Made by a program: the position numbers and the translations under genes. A model generated the notes under the pieces. The model did not search any database. It was not told the origin of the DNA and was given only the letters and a program-made list of their open reading frames with translations. From Nocardioides sp. (lineage in GTDB: Bacteria > Actinomycetota > Actinomycetes > Propionibacteriales > Nocardioidaceae), in contig JAPSKJ010000003.1 of the NCBI GenBank assembly GCA_031177735.1, forward strand, positions 1-34,631: DNA of 34,631 bases, in the 5' to 3' direction. Within the stretch, counting starts at the first letter, position 1; each line of letters opens with the position of its first letter. This document shows positions 21,384-32,194 of the stretch, piece after piece.

Positions 21384-22298
21384 TCAGTCTACGGACGAGG
21401 CGGGCAGGTGCCGCATCCCCCGCGCGGCGCGTAGGGCGCGGATCACGTTGCGCGCCTCACTCCAGCGCCCCTCGCGGCCGCTGCGGAGCGGGCTGAGCAG
21501 CGCCACCACGAGCGCGATCAGCCAGGGCTTCGCCCGCACCAGCGCGTTCTCGCCGTAGCGGAAGTGCACCGCGAAGAGGTTGCGGTACATGTAGTAGCCC
21601 TTCCAGCCCGACAGGTCGTGCTGCTGGTCGAAGTCGAGCTGCCGGACGAGCACCGCGTCGCGCACCGCCCAGATCCGCGCCCCTGCCCGCCGGGCGCGCA
21701 GGGCGAAGTCGACGTCGTCGTAGAAGATGAAGAAGCTCGGGTCGGGCAGGCCGATCCGCTCGACGATGCCGCGCCGCACCATGAAGCCCTCGAAGGCGAC
21801 GTTCTCGACCTCGACCAGCTCGGGCATCGCCTCGCGCGATCCGTACGCCGTCTCGACCATGCCCGTCTTGGGGCGGATGGCCAGCGGGTTGGTGAGGTCG
21901 AACCGGGTCGCGGCCTTCTCGACCAGCCGCCCGCGGGTGTCCTCGCGCACCGCCATCAGGCAGTCCTGGTCGTAGGACATCAGCACGCCCAGGCAGGTCG
22001 GGTGCGGCACGACGTCGTCGTCCATCAGCCAGATCCGGTCGAAGCCCTGCTCGTAGGCGGTGCGCACGCCGAGGTGGAACCCGCCGGCGCCGCCGAGGTT
22101 CTCCTCGCTGCGCACGACCTGCAGCCCGGGAAGGGAGCTGCTCCCCAGCACCTCGGCGGTGTGGTCGGTGCTGGCGTTGTCCACCACGATCACCGCGTCG
22201 GCGGGACGCTCGAGCCGGCCCAGCCCCTCGAGCATGCTGCGCAGCAGGTCGGCGCGGTTGTAGGTGACGACCACCACCGCCACGGTCTCCAGCGTCAA
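21384..22298 (-). CDS. glycosyltransferase family 2 protein
   Basis: LETVAVVVVTYNRADLLRSMLEGLGRL...WLMDDDVVPHP...FFIFYDDVDFALRARRAGARIW. Likely TTG 22298 overlapping the preceding stop (TTGA), with GAGAGG upstream; track ORF to 22970 is a frame extension. Confidence 0.85.
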   Translation of the reverse strand: MTLETVAVVVVTYNRADLLRSMLEGLGRLERPADAVIVVDNASTDHTAEVLGSSSLPGLQVVRSEENLGGAGGFHLGVRTAYEQGFDRIWLMDDDVVPHPTCLGVLMSYDQDCLMAVREDTRGRLVEKAATRFDLTNPLAIRPKTGMVETAYGSREAMPELVEVENVAFEGFMVRRGIVERIGLPDPSFFIFYDDVDFALRARRAGARIWAVRDAVLVRQLDFDQQHDLSGWKGYYMYRNLFAVHFRYGENALVRAKPWLIALVVALLSPLRSGREGRWSEARNVIRALRAARGMRHLPASSVD

Positions 22299-23236
22299 CG
22301 CAGATACCTCTCGTGCCCGGTGAAGTCCCCCCGCAGCCCCGCGTAGGCCCCGCGTGCGCTCAGCGCCAGCCGGGCCGGCTCGGGCCGGGTGAACGTGTAG
22401 AACCACAGCGTCTTGACCAGGAAGAACATCACGTGCGGCCAGCCGCGGTAGGTGCGCAGGTTGACGGTGTTGTTGCGGGCCATGCAGTAGTGCTTCAGGT
22501 CGCTCGGGGTGTGGTTGTAGGTGGTGCGGCCGAACATCATCGGCGTGCCGAGGCTGCCGACCGACGGGTGCTGGAAGCGGGCGTCGACCACGGTGGCGAT
22601 CCGCGCTCCGGCGCGCTCGGCGCGCAGGCGGTACTCGTGGTCGTCGCCCCAGACGAAGAACTCCGCCCGTGGCACACCGATGCGCTCCACCAGCGCGCGG
22701 GTGACCAGCACGCCGTTGAACGGGATCACGATGTCCTCGAGAACGCCGTCGCGGGCGGCGGCGGCCACGTCGGCCATGCCGTGCACCACGCGGGTGCGGC
22801 CGGGGAGCCGGATCGGGAAGACCAGCCGGTCGGGGCGGTCCTCGTCGACGACGACCGGGCCCCAGAAGTCGAAGCCCTCGACGGCGAGCAGCCGGTCCAG
22901 GCAGTCCGGCTCGGGTACGCCGTCGTCGTCCATGAGCCAGACCAGGTCCGCCCCACGCTCGACCGCCCACGCGACGCCGGCGGCGAACCCGCCGGCCCCA
23001 CCGGTGTTGCTGGTCAGGGTGCGCGCGACGACGGGCACGCTCGGGTGGTCGTCACCGACGTTGCGATCGGCCAGACCGGTCAGCCACTCCCCCGTGCCGT
23101 CGGTGGAGGCGTTGTCGATCACCAGCACCTCGTCGAGCGCGTCGACCCCGTCGAGCCGCTCGAGCAGGCGCTGCAGCAGCGGGAGCCGGTTGAACGTGAC
23201 GACGACGGCGATGATCCTGCGGCTGCCGTCGGTCAC
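22295..23236 (-). CDS. glycosyltransferase family 2 protein (possibly GlfT1-like)
   Basis: IIAVVVTFNRLPLLQRLLERLDG...NTGGAGGFAAGV...VWLMDDDGVPEPD...FFVWGDDHEYRLRAERAGARI. GTG 23236 preferred over 23245: TAGGGT-N7-GTG, and TAGGGT overlaps the longer start. Confidence 0.85.
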   Translation of the reverse strand: MTDGSRRIIAVVVTFNRLPLLQRLLERLDGVDALDEVLVIDNASTDGTGEWLTGLADRNVGDDHPSVPVVARTLTSNTGGAGGFAAGVAWAVERGADLVWLMDDDGVPEPDCLDRLLAVEGFDFWGPVVVDEDRPDRLVFPIRLPGRTRVVHGMADVAAAARDGVLEDIVIPFNGVLVTRALVERIGVPRAEFFVWGDDHEYRLRAERAGARIATVVDARFQHPSVGSLGTPMMFGRTTYNHTPSDLKHYCMARNNTVNLRTYRGWPHVMFFLVKTLWFYTFTRPEPARLALSARGAYAGLRGDFTGHERYLR

Positions 23237-23289
23237 GGGCGCCACCCTAACCGCGTGCGGCCGGGTCGGCTCGCGCCGGCCCCGGCCGC

Positions 23290-24840
<1,551 letters not shown>

Positions 24841-24990
24841 CGAGTGCTACTCCTGCGGGGAAGATCAGGAAGGATGTGCCCCGCCAGTATCACCAGCCAC
24901 AGCAGCCACAGCGTGGAGCGACTCGCGGCGGCGTACCTGACATTTCCCACCGCGTCCCTGCGGAACAGGGGGAAGGAGCGGTCAGGCGCC

Positions 24991-25524
24991 TCAGCCGCGC
25001 CCCTGCTCGATCTCCGCCCGGCGGGCCAGGCGATGTGCGCGGCGGATCTGCGCCTCGCGATGACGCCGCTGGTCGGTCGGCGTCTCCACCCGCAGGGGCG
25101 GGATCGCCACCGGCCGTCGGTCCTCGTCGATGCGCACCATCACGAAGTACGCCGAGGCCACGTGCACGCGGGGCGCCTCGGGGTCGCTGTAGCTCTGCGC
25201 CTCGATCCTGACCCCGACCTCCATCGAGGTGCGCCCGACCCAGTTGACCTGCCCGAAGGTCTCGACCAGGTCGCCGACCCGCACGGGCGCCAGGAAGACC
25301 ATCTCGTCGACGGCGGCCGTGACGACGGGTCCGCCGCAGTGCCGGTGACCGACGGTGCCGGCGGTCGAGTCGGCGATCTTGACGATCTCACCGCCGTGGA
25401 TCGTGCCGAGCAGGTTCGCCTCGGTCGCCCGCATGATCTGGGCCAGGGTGACCCGGGAGTAGGCCGGCGTGCGCTCGCTCACGATGGCGGCGCCGCCGGC
25501 GGATGTCGCACCACGGTCGGTCAC
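24991..25524 (-). CDS. acyl-CoA thioesterase (hotdog fold, YciA-like)
   Basis: LAQIMRATEANLLGTIHGGEIVKIADSTAGTVGHRHCGGPVVTAAVDEMVFLAPVRVGDLVETFGQVNWVGRTSMEVGV. GTG 25524 chosen by TACCGT-N7-GTG. Confidence 0.9.
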   Translation of the reverse strand: MTDRGATSAGGAAIVSERTPAYSRVTLAQIMRATEANLLGTIHGGEIVKIADSTAGTVGHRHCGGPVVTAAVDEMVFLAPVRVGDLVETFGQVNWVGRTSMEVGVRIEAQSYSDPEAPRVHVASAYFVMVRIDEDRRPVAIPPLRVETPTDQRRHREAQIRRAHRLARRAEIEQGRG

Positions 25525-25531
25525 ACCCCGC

Positions 25532-25541
25532 ACGGTAGCGT
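25532..25541. promoter_or_regulatory. overlapping divergent -10 elements (thioesterase / LCP)
   Basis: ACGGTAGCGT contains TACCGT on minus (N7 to GTG 25524) and TAGCGT on plus (N8 to ATG 25550), sharing the central TA. Confidence 0.6.
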
Positions 25542-25549
25542 CTGGGCTC

Positions 25550-26779
25550 ATGGCAGATCGTCCCCGCGGGGATCGCGGCGAGGAGTCCGACGACTTCGAC
25601 TGGCTCTACCCGGCGGGCAAGCGTCCCGCCGAGGATGCGACCCGCCCGGTCCGCAAGCAGCCCCCGGCCGAGGAGCAGACCCGGGTGATGCGCGCCCAGC
25701 CGCGCCAGTCCCAGGCGCGCCCGCCGGTCCCACCGAGCCCTCCGCCGGTGGCCCCGCCGCCGGGTGGACCGAGCGGGCGGCCGCCGTCGGACGGACCGGG
25801 GCGGCCCCGCCGGTCCCGCGCCAAGCTGATCCGGCGGGTCGTGCTGCTCCTCCTCGCCGCGTGGGTGGTCTACCTCGTGGCGGTGCCGGTCATGGTGTGG
25901 ACCCAGGTCAACAAGGTCGCCTTCGAGCCCGCCGGGGACCGCCCGGACGACCAGCCCGGCACCACCTACCTCCTGGTCGGCAGCGACTCGCGCGCCGGCT
26001 TGACCAAGAAGCAGCAGCAGCGGCTGGGCACCGGGGGCGACATCGGCGCGCGCACGGACACCATCATGCTGCTGCACACCGGCTCCGGTCCCAACCTGCT
26101 CATGTCCATCCCGCGCGACTCGCAGGTCGAGATCCCGGGTCACGGCACCAGCAAGATCAACGCGGCCTTCGCCTACGGCGGTGCCGAGCTGCTCGCGCAG
26201 ACCATCGAGCACAACACCGACATCCGGATCGACCAGTACGCCGAGATCGGCATGGGCGGGGTGATCAGCATCGTCAACGCGGTCGGTGGCATCACCGTCT
26301 GCCCGAAGCAGGACATGAAGGACCCGCTCGCCAACAACCTCGACATCACGAAGGGCTGCCAGGAGGTCGGCGGAGCGACCGCGCTCGGCTACGCCCGCTC
26401 GCGCAAGACCTCCAGCCTCGGTGACATCGACCGGGCCGCGCGGCAGCGCGAGGTGGTCTCGGCGGTGGGCAAGAAGGCACTCTCACCGTGGACGGTCATC
26501 AACCCGGTCCGCTACTGGAAGCTCAACCACTCCGTGCCGGACTCCTTCGCGTTCGGCGAGGGCGCCTCCCCCTTCCGCGCCGCCATGTGGGCGATGGCGA
26601 TGACCCGGGTCAACGGGGAGGCCGGACTGACCTGCGGCATCCCGATCGCCGACATGGCGGTCAACTGGGACGACGAGCGAGCGGAGCAGATGTTCGAGTA
26701 CATCCGCACCGACTCCACCGACGACATCCCGAAGTCACTGTGCACCCCCAGTGGGCTGCCCAAGAGCGTCACAGGATGA
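25550..26779 (+). CDS. LytR-CpsA-Psr (LCP) family protein
   Basis: Pro-rich cytoplasmic N-terminus, one TM, TYLLVGSDSRAGL...GARTDTIMLLHTGSGPNLLMSIPRDSQVEIPGHGTSKINAAFAYGGAELLAQTIE...GYARSRKTSSLGDIDRAARQREV. Confidence 0.95.
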   Translation: MADRPRGDRGEESDDFDWLYPAGKRPAEDATRPVRKQPPAEEQTRVMRAQPRQSQARPPVPPSPPPVAPPPGGPSGRPPSDGPGRPRRSRAKLIRRVVLLLLAAWVVYLVAVPVMVWTQVNKVAFEPAGDRPDDQPGTTYLLVGSDSRAGLTKKQQQRLGTGGDIGARTDTIMLLHTGSGPNLLMSIPRDSQVEIPGHGTSKINAAFAYGGAELLAQTIEHNTDIRIDQYAEIGMGGVISIVNAVGGITVCPKQDMKDPLANNLDITKGCQEVGGATALGYARSRKTSSLGDIDRAARQREVVSAVGKKALSPWTVINPVRYWKLNHSVPDSFAFGEGASPFRAAMWAMAMTRVNGEAGLTCGIPIADMAVNWDDERAEQMFEYIRTDSTDDIPKSLCTPSGLPKSVTG

Positions 26780-26786
26780 TGCGGCC

Positions 26787-27659
26787 ATGAGCTACGAGAC
26801 CCTCACCTTCGCGGTCGACGACGACGGCATCGGGCTGCTGACCCTGTCCCGGCCCGACCAGCTCAACGCCTTCAACGTGACGATGGCCCGTGAGCTGGAG
26901 CAGTTCTTCCTCGGCGAGGCGCGCTCCGACGACGTGCGCGCCGTGGTGGTCACCGGCGCCGGCCGCGCCTTCTGCGCCGGGATGGACCTCTCCGCCGAGG
27001 GCAACGTCTTCGGGCTCGACGAGTCCCTCTCCCCCACCCCGGAGTCGCTCCGGGAGCACTTCGACTCACCGGAGTACGCCGACGGCGTCCGGGACACCGG
27101 CGGCCGGGTCACCCTCGCCATCCATGCCCTCGGCAAGCCCACCATCGCCGCCATCAACGGCCCGGCGGTCGGCATCGGGGCGACGATGACGCTGGCGATG
27201 GATCTGCGCCTGGCCTCCACCAGCGCACGCATCGGCTTCGTCTTCGGCCGGCTCGGCATCGTTCCTGAGGCGTGCTCGAGCTGGTTCCTGCCTCGGATCG
27301 TGGGCCTGCCGACGGCGCTGGAGTGGGTCTACTCCGCCGACATCCTCTCCGCCGAGCAGGCCCTCGAGGGCCGGCTCGTGCGCAGCCTGCACGAGCCCGA
27401 CGACCTCGTCCCCGCGGCGGTCGAGCTGGCTCGGTCCTTCGTCGTGGACCGCTCACCGGTCGCCCTGGCGCTCGCCAAGCAGCTGCTCTACCGCAACAGC
27501 GCCGCCGCCGACCCTCTCGAGGCGCACCTCTCGGACTCGCTGGCGATGTTCTACGCCTCGATCGGCGACGGCAAGGAGGGCGTGGCGGCGTTCAAGGAGA
27601 AGCGGACGCCGTCGTTCGCGAGCAAGGCGTCCCAGACGCCCCGGGTGTTCCCGACCTGA
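26787..27659 (+). CDS. enoyl-CoA hydratase/isomerase family protein
   Basis: GLLTLSRPDQLNAFNVTMARELEQF, VVTGAGRAFCAGMDLS, KPTIAAINGPAVGIGATMTLAMDLRLAS. Confidence 0.93.
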   Translation: MSYETLTFAVDDDGIGLLTLSRPDQLNAFNVTMARELEQFFLGEARSDDVRAVVVTGAGRAFCAGMDLSAEGNVFGLDESLSPTPESLREHFDSPEYADGVRDTGGRVTLAIHALGKPTIAAINGPAVGIGATMTLAMDLRLASTSARIGFVFGRLGIVPEACSSWFLPRIVGLPTALEWVYSADILSAEQALEGRLVRSLHEPDDLVPAAVELARSFVVDRSPVALALAKQLLYRNSAAADPLEAHLSDSLAMFYASIGDGKEGVAAFKEKRTPSFASKASQTPRVFPT

Positions 27660-27676
27660 CGGGGGTACCGGTCGGC

Positions 27677-27853
27677 ATGGTGTTCAGCGCAGACGAGGAC
27701 CGTCCGGTGGAGATCCAGGGCGTGCCGGCCCAGGAGGGGATCGAGGAGGCGGACGCGGTCGAGCGCCTCGACGAGGACCCCGACGAGCAGGTGAACTTCA
27801 CCGACTCCGAGCGGCTCGAGGGCGATCGGGAGTCCGACGCCGGTCGCGGCTGA
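27677..27853 (+). CDS. small acidic conserved-type hypothetical protein (58 aa)
   Basis: MVFSADEDRPVEIQGVPAQEGIEEADAVERLDEDPDEQVNFTDSERLEGDRESDAGRG; fits gap before a convergent gene. Confidence 0.5.
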   Translation: MVFSADEDRPVEIQGVPAQEGIEEADAVERLDEDPDEQVNFTDSERLEGDRESDAGRG

Positions 27854-27859
27854 GGGCCG

Positions 27860-28597
27860 CTACCGCAGGGTCCGGGCCAGGAGCGCCTCCAGCTCGGTGA
27901 AGTGCCGCTCGGTGGCCTCGGCGTGGAACGCCGAGGTGTCCGCCATGGTGTAGCCGTGCTCCGCCCCGGCGAAGACCTCGTTGAGGAACGGCCGGCCGGT
28001 CACTGCCAACGTCGCGCCGAGCGCCTCGATCGCCTCCGGCGGCATCGAGCGGTCGTGGTCGGCGTGACCGAAGGCGAACTGCGCCGTGGCCGCCTCGATC
28101 GCCAGGTGCGGGCTGTCCGGTCCGTCGGCGACCAGTCCCCCGCCGTGCCAGCCGCCGACCGCCTTGACCAGCTCGGGGAACTGGCCGGCGAGGCGGGTCG
28201 CCAGGCGGGCGCCCATGCAGTAGCCCGTCGTACCGATCGGCCCACCGCCGGCGCGCTCGAGCAGCTCCGCGACGAACGCCTCCGCGTCGGCGGCCGCGCG
28301 CTCGGGCGTGTAGGCGCGGACGCGCTCCATCGCCCCTGACGTCGACCAGTACGCCGCCCGGTTCTCCGGCACCCGCAGGTCGGCCCGAGGCGCGAGCTGC
28401 TCGGCCGTGCCGTCGCGGTAGAAGACGTTCGGCGCGAGCACCACGTACCCCCACGAGGCGATCCGGTCGACCATCTCCGCGATGCGCGGACGCAGGCCGA
28501 TCGCGTCGATGTAGAACAGGACGCCGGGCCCGCCGCTGCCGGCCAGGTAGGCCTCCGCGAGGCCCTCAGGAGCGCTGATCTCGATCGGTTGCACCAT
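27860..28597 (-). CDS. dienelactone hydrolase family protein
   Basis: GVLFYIDAIGLRPRIAEMVDRIASWGYVVLAPNVFYR, GTTGYCMGARLA nucleophile elbow, FAGAEHGYTMADTSAFHAEATERHF. ATG 28597 chosen; track start 28789 is an over-extension. Confidence 0.9.
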   Translation of the reverse strand: MVQPIEISAPEGLAEAYLAGSGGPGVLFYIDAIGLRPRIAEMVDRIASWGYVVLAPNVFYRDGTAEQLAPRADLRVPENRAAYWSTSGAMERVRAYTPERAAADAEAFVAELLERAGGGPIGTTGYCMGARLATRLAGQFPELVKAVGGWHGGGLVADGPDSPHLAIEAATAQFAFGHADHDRSMPPEAIEALGATLAVTGRPFLNEVFAGAEHGYTMADTSAFHAEATERHFTELEALLARTLR

Positions 28598-28679
28598 GGC
28601 CCGCACGGTACCGGTGATCCGCTCCGGACCCGCGTGGGCCCACACGGCCGTCCACCGCGACGGCGCTACTGTCAGGGAC

Positions 28680-29111
28680 ATGAGCACGACCGCCACGACC
28701 AACTGGCAGGACCCCGAGGCGATCCGGCTGATGCTGGAGGAGTGGGACACCTGGGCGGTGGTGGGCCTCTCGGGCGACCGCGGCCGCACCGCCTACTCCA
28801 TCGCGTCCTTGCTGCAGCAGCGCGGCAAGCGGATCGTCCCCATCCATCCCGACGCCGCCGGCGGTGACCTGACCGTGCTGGGCGAGCAGGCCTACCCCAC
28901 GCTCGCCGACGTTCCCTTCCCGATCGACGTCGTCGACGTGTTCCGGCGCTCCGAGGCGGCCGGGCAGTTCGCCGACGAGGCGGTCGAGATCGGCGCCAAG
29001 GGGGTGTGGTTCCAGCTCGGCGTCATCGACGCCGGCGCGTTCGAGCGCACCGTCCGGGCTGGCCTGCGGATGGTCATGGACACCTGCCCCGCCATCGAGT
29101 GGCGCCGCTGA
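28680..29111 (+). CDS. CoA-binding domain protein (YccU-like)
   Basis: WAVVGLSGDRGRTAYSIASLLQQRGKRIVPIHP, GAKGVWFQLGV, VMDTCPAIE. Confidence 0.9.
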   Translation: MSTTATTNWQDPEAIRLMLEEWDTWAVVGLSGDRGRTAYSIASLLQQRGKRIVPIHPDAAGGDLTVLGEQAYPTLADVPFPIDVVDVFRRSEAAGQFADEAVEIGAKGVWFQLGVIDAGAFERTVRAGLRMVMDTCPAIEWRR

Positions 29112-29136
29112 GCCCGCACGCCTGAGCGGCTCGCGC

Positions 29137-29277
29137 TCAGTCCGGCGGCTCGGACGCCGGCTCCTGGCCGGGCTGCGGCTCCGCGTCGGGCGCCGCGTCG
29201 GGCGCCGTGTCAGGAGTGGGCCTCCGGTCCGGCTCCTGGGCAGGGGGGTCGGGCTGCTGACCCGGCACGGTGCTCAT
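29137..29277 (-). CDS. tiny Pro-rich ORF (46 aa) coupled to the upstream membrane protein gene
   Basis: MSTVPGQQPDPPAQEPDRRPTPDTAPDAAPDAEPQPGQEPASEPPD; ATGA overlap with the stop at 29274. Confidence 0.25.
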   Translation of the reverse strand: MSTVPGQQPDPPAQEPDRRPTPDTAPDAAPDAEPQPGQEPASEPPD

Positions 29278-30461
29278 GCCCGGCGGTACCCACCCGCGAC
29301 GAGTGCACGCAGCCCACGCACGGGTGCACCGGCGATCGTCTCCAGCGGCCCGCGCAGGCCCAGCGCGGCGAAGACCGCACCGATGCCGAGCAGCACCAGC
29401 ACGTGCCACACGTAGGTGTCCGGTCGCTCCGGGGGCCAGACCGCGCCGGTGCGCATGACGACGTGCAGCGAGTAGAGGGTGAGGGTCATCGCGCCGGCGC
29501 CGAAGAAGACGGCCACGCCGAGGCTCGCCACCCGCGGCAGCGCGCCCACCACCAGCAGGCACAGCCCGATCACCCCGCACGCGCTCCCCAGGGTCTGGGC
29601 CAGGTCGAACGGCGTCGCCGAGTGCGGCGCCACCACCAGCAGCCACTCCCAGCTGCCGCCGGTGGGCGTGGTGCCGAACATCCCGGTGGCGATGTCGTCG
29701 AGCACCTCCGGGCTGCCGCCCTCGGCCCGCAGCACCGCGAGCGTGCCAGGGCGCGCGGTGAGCGCGTGGGACACCGCCGTGGCGGCGTACGCCGTGAGCA
29801 GGCCGCCCGCCGCGAGCCCGGCCGCCACGGCACGGCTGCCCAGGTCGGCGCGGCCGATCGCCATCCCGGCGAGCAGGTAGGCCAGCCACGGCACGGCCGG
29901 GTAGTAGCCGGTGAGGAGCAGCTCGCTCACCAGGCGCGCGGGGTCCGCGAGCTGCTCCAGGTGCGGGCTCTCCCAGCCCCGCTCGGGCAGGTCGGGTCGC
30001 ACGAGGTGGGACAGCACCGGTCCCGCCACGACCCAGACCGCCGCGAGCGCTGCCAACCACCGGGCCCGCAGCCCTGCGAACGGCAGTCCGAGCAGGAACA
30101 GCACCCCGTAGTAGGTCAGGATCACCGCGATGCCGGTGCCGAGGCCGCCGAGCACGAGCCCCAACAGCGCGATCAGCAGGGCACGGACAGCGAGCCCGGC
30201 GCTCACCGCGAGCCGCTCGGCGCCCCGGACCGGCGTGCGGCGGCCGGTCACCAGGGCGATGCTGACCCCGGCGAGGACGGCGAACAGCGCGGAGGCCCGG
30301 CCACCGGCCAGCCACTGCGCCGAGGTCAGCTCACCCGTCGGCGTCCGCTCGTCGAGCACGTGCGTGGCGACCATGCCGAGCAGGGCCAGGCAGCGTGCGA
30401 CGTCGAGCCCGACCGCCCGACCGCGCAACCTCGCGGTCAGGCGCTGCTCGGGCCGGCCCAT
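29274..30461 (-). CDS. heparan-alpha-glucosaminide N-acetyltransferase-like / DUF418-type membrane protein
   Basis: GLDVARCLALLGMVATHVLDE...GGRASALFAVLAGVSIALVTG; multi-TM; DUF1624/DUF418-style acyltransferase signature. Confidence 0.8.
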   Translation of the reverse strand: MGRPEQRLTARLRGRAVGLDVARCLALLGMVATHVLDERTPTGELTSAQWLAGGRASALFAVLAGVSIALVTGRRTPVRGAERLAVSAGLAVRALLIALLGLVLGGLGTGIAVILTYYGVLFLLGLPFAGLRARWLAALAAVWVVAGPVLSHLVRPDLPERGWESPHLEQLADPARLVSELLLTGYYPAVPWLAYLLAGMAIGRADLGSRAVAAGLAAGGLLTAYAATAVSHALTARPGTLAVLRAEGGSPEVLDDIATGMFGTTPTGGSWEWLLVVAPHSATPFDLAQTLGSACGVIGLCLLVVGALPRVASLGVAVFFGAGAMTLTLYSLHVVMRTGAVWPPERPDTYVWHVLVLLGIGAVFAALGLRGPLETIAGAPVRGLRALVAGGYRRA

Positions 30462-30468
30462 GGTCGGG

Positions 30469-30984
30469 TCAGAAGCCGAGCTTGGTCGGTCCGCTGGCGG
30501 CCCGTCTTACGGACTCGCCCTTCGCCTGCGCCGCCTGCTTGAGCGAGGCCTGGAACTCCACCATCCGCTCCTGCAGCGCCGGGTCGGAGGCCGCCAGGAT
30601 CCGCACCGCGAGCAGGCCCGCGTTGCGCGCGTTGCCGATCGCGACCGTCGCGACCGGCACCCCCGCGGGCATCTGCACGATGGAGAGGAGGGAGTCCATG
30701 CCATCGAGGTACTTCAGCGGCACCGGCACACCGATCACCGGGAGCGGGGTGACCGCCGCGAGCATGCCGGGCAGGTGGGCGGCCCCGCCCGCACCCGCGA
30801 TGATGACCGAGAGTCCGCGGCCGGCCGCCTGCTTGCCGTAGTCGATCATCTCCTCGGGCATCCGGTGGGCGGAGACCACGTCGGCCTCGAAGGCGACGTC
30901 GAACTCCCGCAGCGCCTCCGCTGCGGCCTCCATGACCGGCCAGTCGGAGTCGGACCCCATCACGATGCCCACTCGAGCCGTCAT
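30469..30984 (-). CDS. purE: 5-(carboxyamino)imidazole ribonucleotide mutase
   Basis: [67 protein letters not shown]. Confidence 0.95.
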   Translation of the reverse strand: MTARVGIVMGSDSDWPVMEAAAEALREFDVAFEADVVSAHRMPEEMIDYGKQAAGRGLSVIIAGAGGAAHLPGMLAAVTPLPVIGVPVPLKYLDGMDSLLSIVQMPAGVPVATVAIGNARNAGLLAVRILAASDPALQERMVEFQASLKQAAQAKGESVRRAASGPTKLGF

Positions 30985-30985
30985 C

Positions 30986-32158
30986 TCACTCACTCTCATC
31001 TCCGAGGTCGCCACGGAACCACGCCGCCGCGTGCCGGGCCCGCTCCAAGCAGTCGTCGAGGTCGTCGCCGTAGGCGTTGACATGACCGACCTTCCGGCCC
31101 GGACGCAGCTGCTTGCCGTAGAGGTGCACGCGCAGGTGCGGGTCGCGGGCGAGGGCGTGCGGGTAGCCGTCGTAGAGCCGCCCCACGTCGGGGTCGTCGC
31201 TGCCGAGGATGTTGACCATCACGGTCCACCGGGCACGGGGCGCCGGCGAGCCGAGCGGGAGGTCCATCACGGCACGCAGATGGTTCTCGAACTGCGAGGT
31301 CACCGCGCCGTCCTGGCTCCAGTGGCCGGTGTTGTGCGGCCGCATCGCGAGCTCGTTGACCAGGATGCGTCCGTCGGTGGTCTCGAAGAGCTCGACGGCG
31401 AGGATGCCGGTCACGCCGAGCTCGCCGGCGATCCGCAGCGCCATCTGCTGTGCTTGGGCGGCCAGCTCCGGCGCGAGGTCGGGGGCGGGCGCGATCACCT
31501 CGTGGCAGATCCCGCCCTGCTGGGTGGTTTGCACGACGGGGTACGCCGCCGCCTGACCGCTCGGGGAGCGGGCCACGAGCGCGGAGAGCTCGCGCCGGAA
31601 GTCGACCAGCTCCTCAGCGAGGACCTCGACGCCGGCCCGCTGCGCCGCGGCGAACGGCTCGGCGCAGTCCGCAGCCGACCGGACGACCCACACGCCCTTG
31701 CCGTCGTAGCCACCACGGGTCGTCTTGAGCACGGCCGGGAAGCCGAACCGCTCGACCTCCTCGGGGGAACCGACCACGGCGTTGCGTGGGCACGGGACGC
31801 CGAGCTCACCCAACCGGGCGCGCATCACGGCCTTGTCCTGCGCGTGGACCAGCGCGTCGGGGCCCGGCCGCACCGCGACGCCGTCGGCCTCGAGCGCCCG
31901 CAGGTGCGCGGTGGGCACGTGCTCGTGGTCGAAGGTGACCACGGCGCAGCCCTCGGTCACCCGGCGGAGGGTGGTCAGGTCGGTGTAGTCACCGACGATC
32001 TGGTCGGGGATGACCTGGGCCGCGGAGACGCCTTCGGCCTCGGCGAGCAGGCGCAGGGGTAGCGCGAGCTCGATCGCGGGCGGGGCCATCATCCGAGCAA
32101 GCTGGCCGCCACCGATGACGGCGAGGGTCGGCGCAGGTCCGGCGGAGGGGTCGGGCAC
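30986..32158 (-). CDS. purK: 5-(carboxyamino)imidazole ribonucleotide synthase
   Basis: [85 protein letters not shown]. Confidence 0.96.
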   Translation of the reverse strand: MPDPSAGPAPTLAVIGGGQLARMMAPPAIELALPLRLLAEAEGVSAAQVIPDQIVGDYTDLTTLRRVTEGCAVVTFDHEHVPTAHLRALEADGVAVRPGPDALVHAQDKAVMRARLGELGVPCPRNAVVGSPEEVERFGFPAVLKTTRGGYDGKGVWVVRSAADCAEPFAAAQRAGVEVLAEELVDFRRELSALVARSPSGQAAAYPVVQTTQQGGICHEVIAPAPDLAPELAAQAQQMALRIAGELGVTGILAVELFETTDGRILVNELAMRPHNTGHWSQDGAVTSQFENHLRAVMDLPLGSPAPRARWTVMVNILGSDDPDVGRLYDGYPHALARDPHLRVHLYGKQLRPGRKVGHVNAYGDDLDDCLERARHAAAWFRGDLGDESE

Positions 32159-32194
32159 GGCAGAAACCCTAGCGAGTCGCCGGGGGCACCCGGC

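Noticed and set aside
22299-22970. N-terminal extension of the 528-aa GT2 ORF
   Set aside because: Out-of-frame translation of the upstream GT2 gene; the real GT2 begins near 22298.
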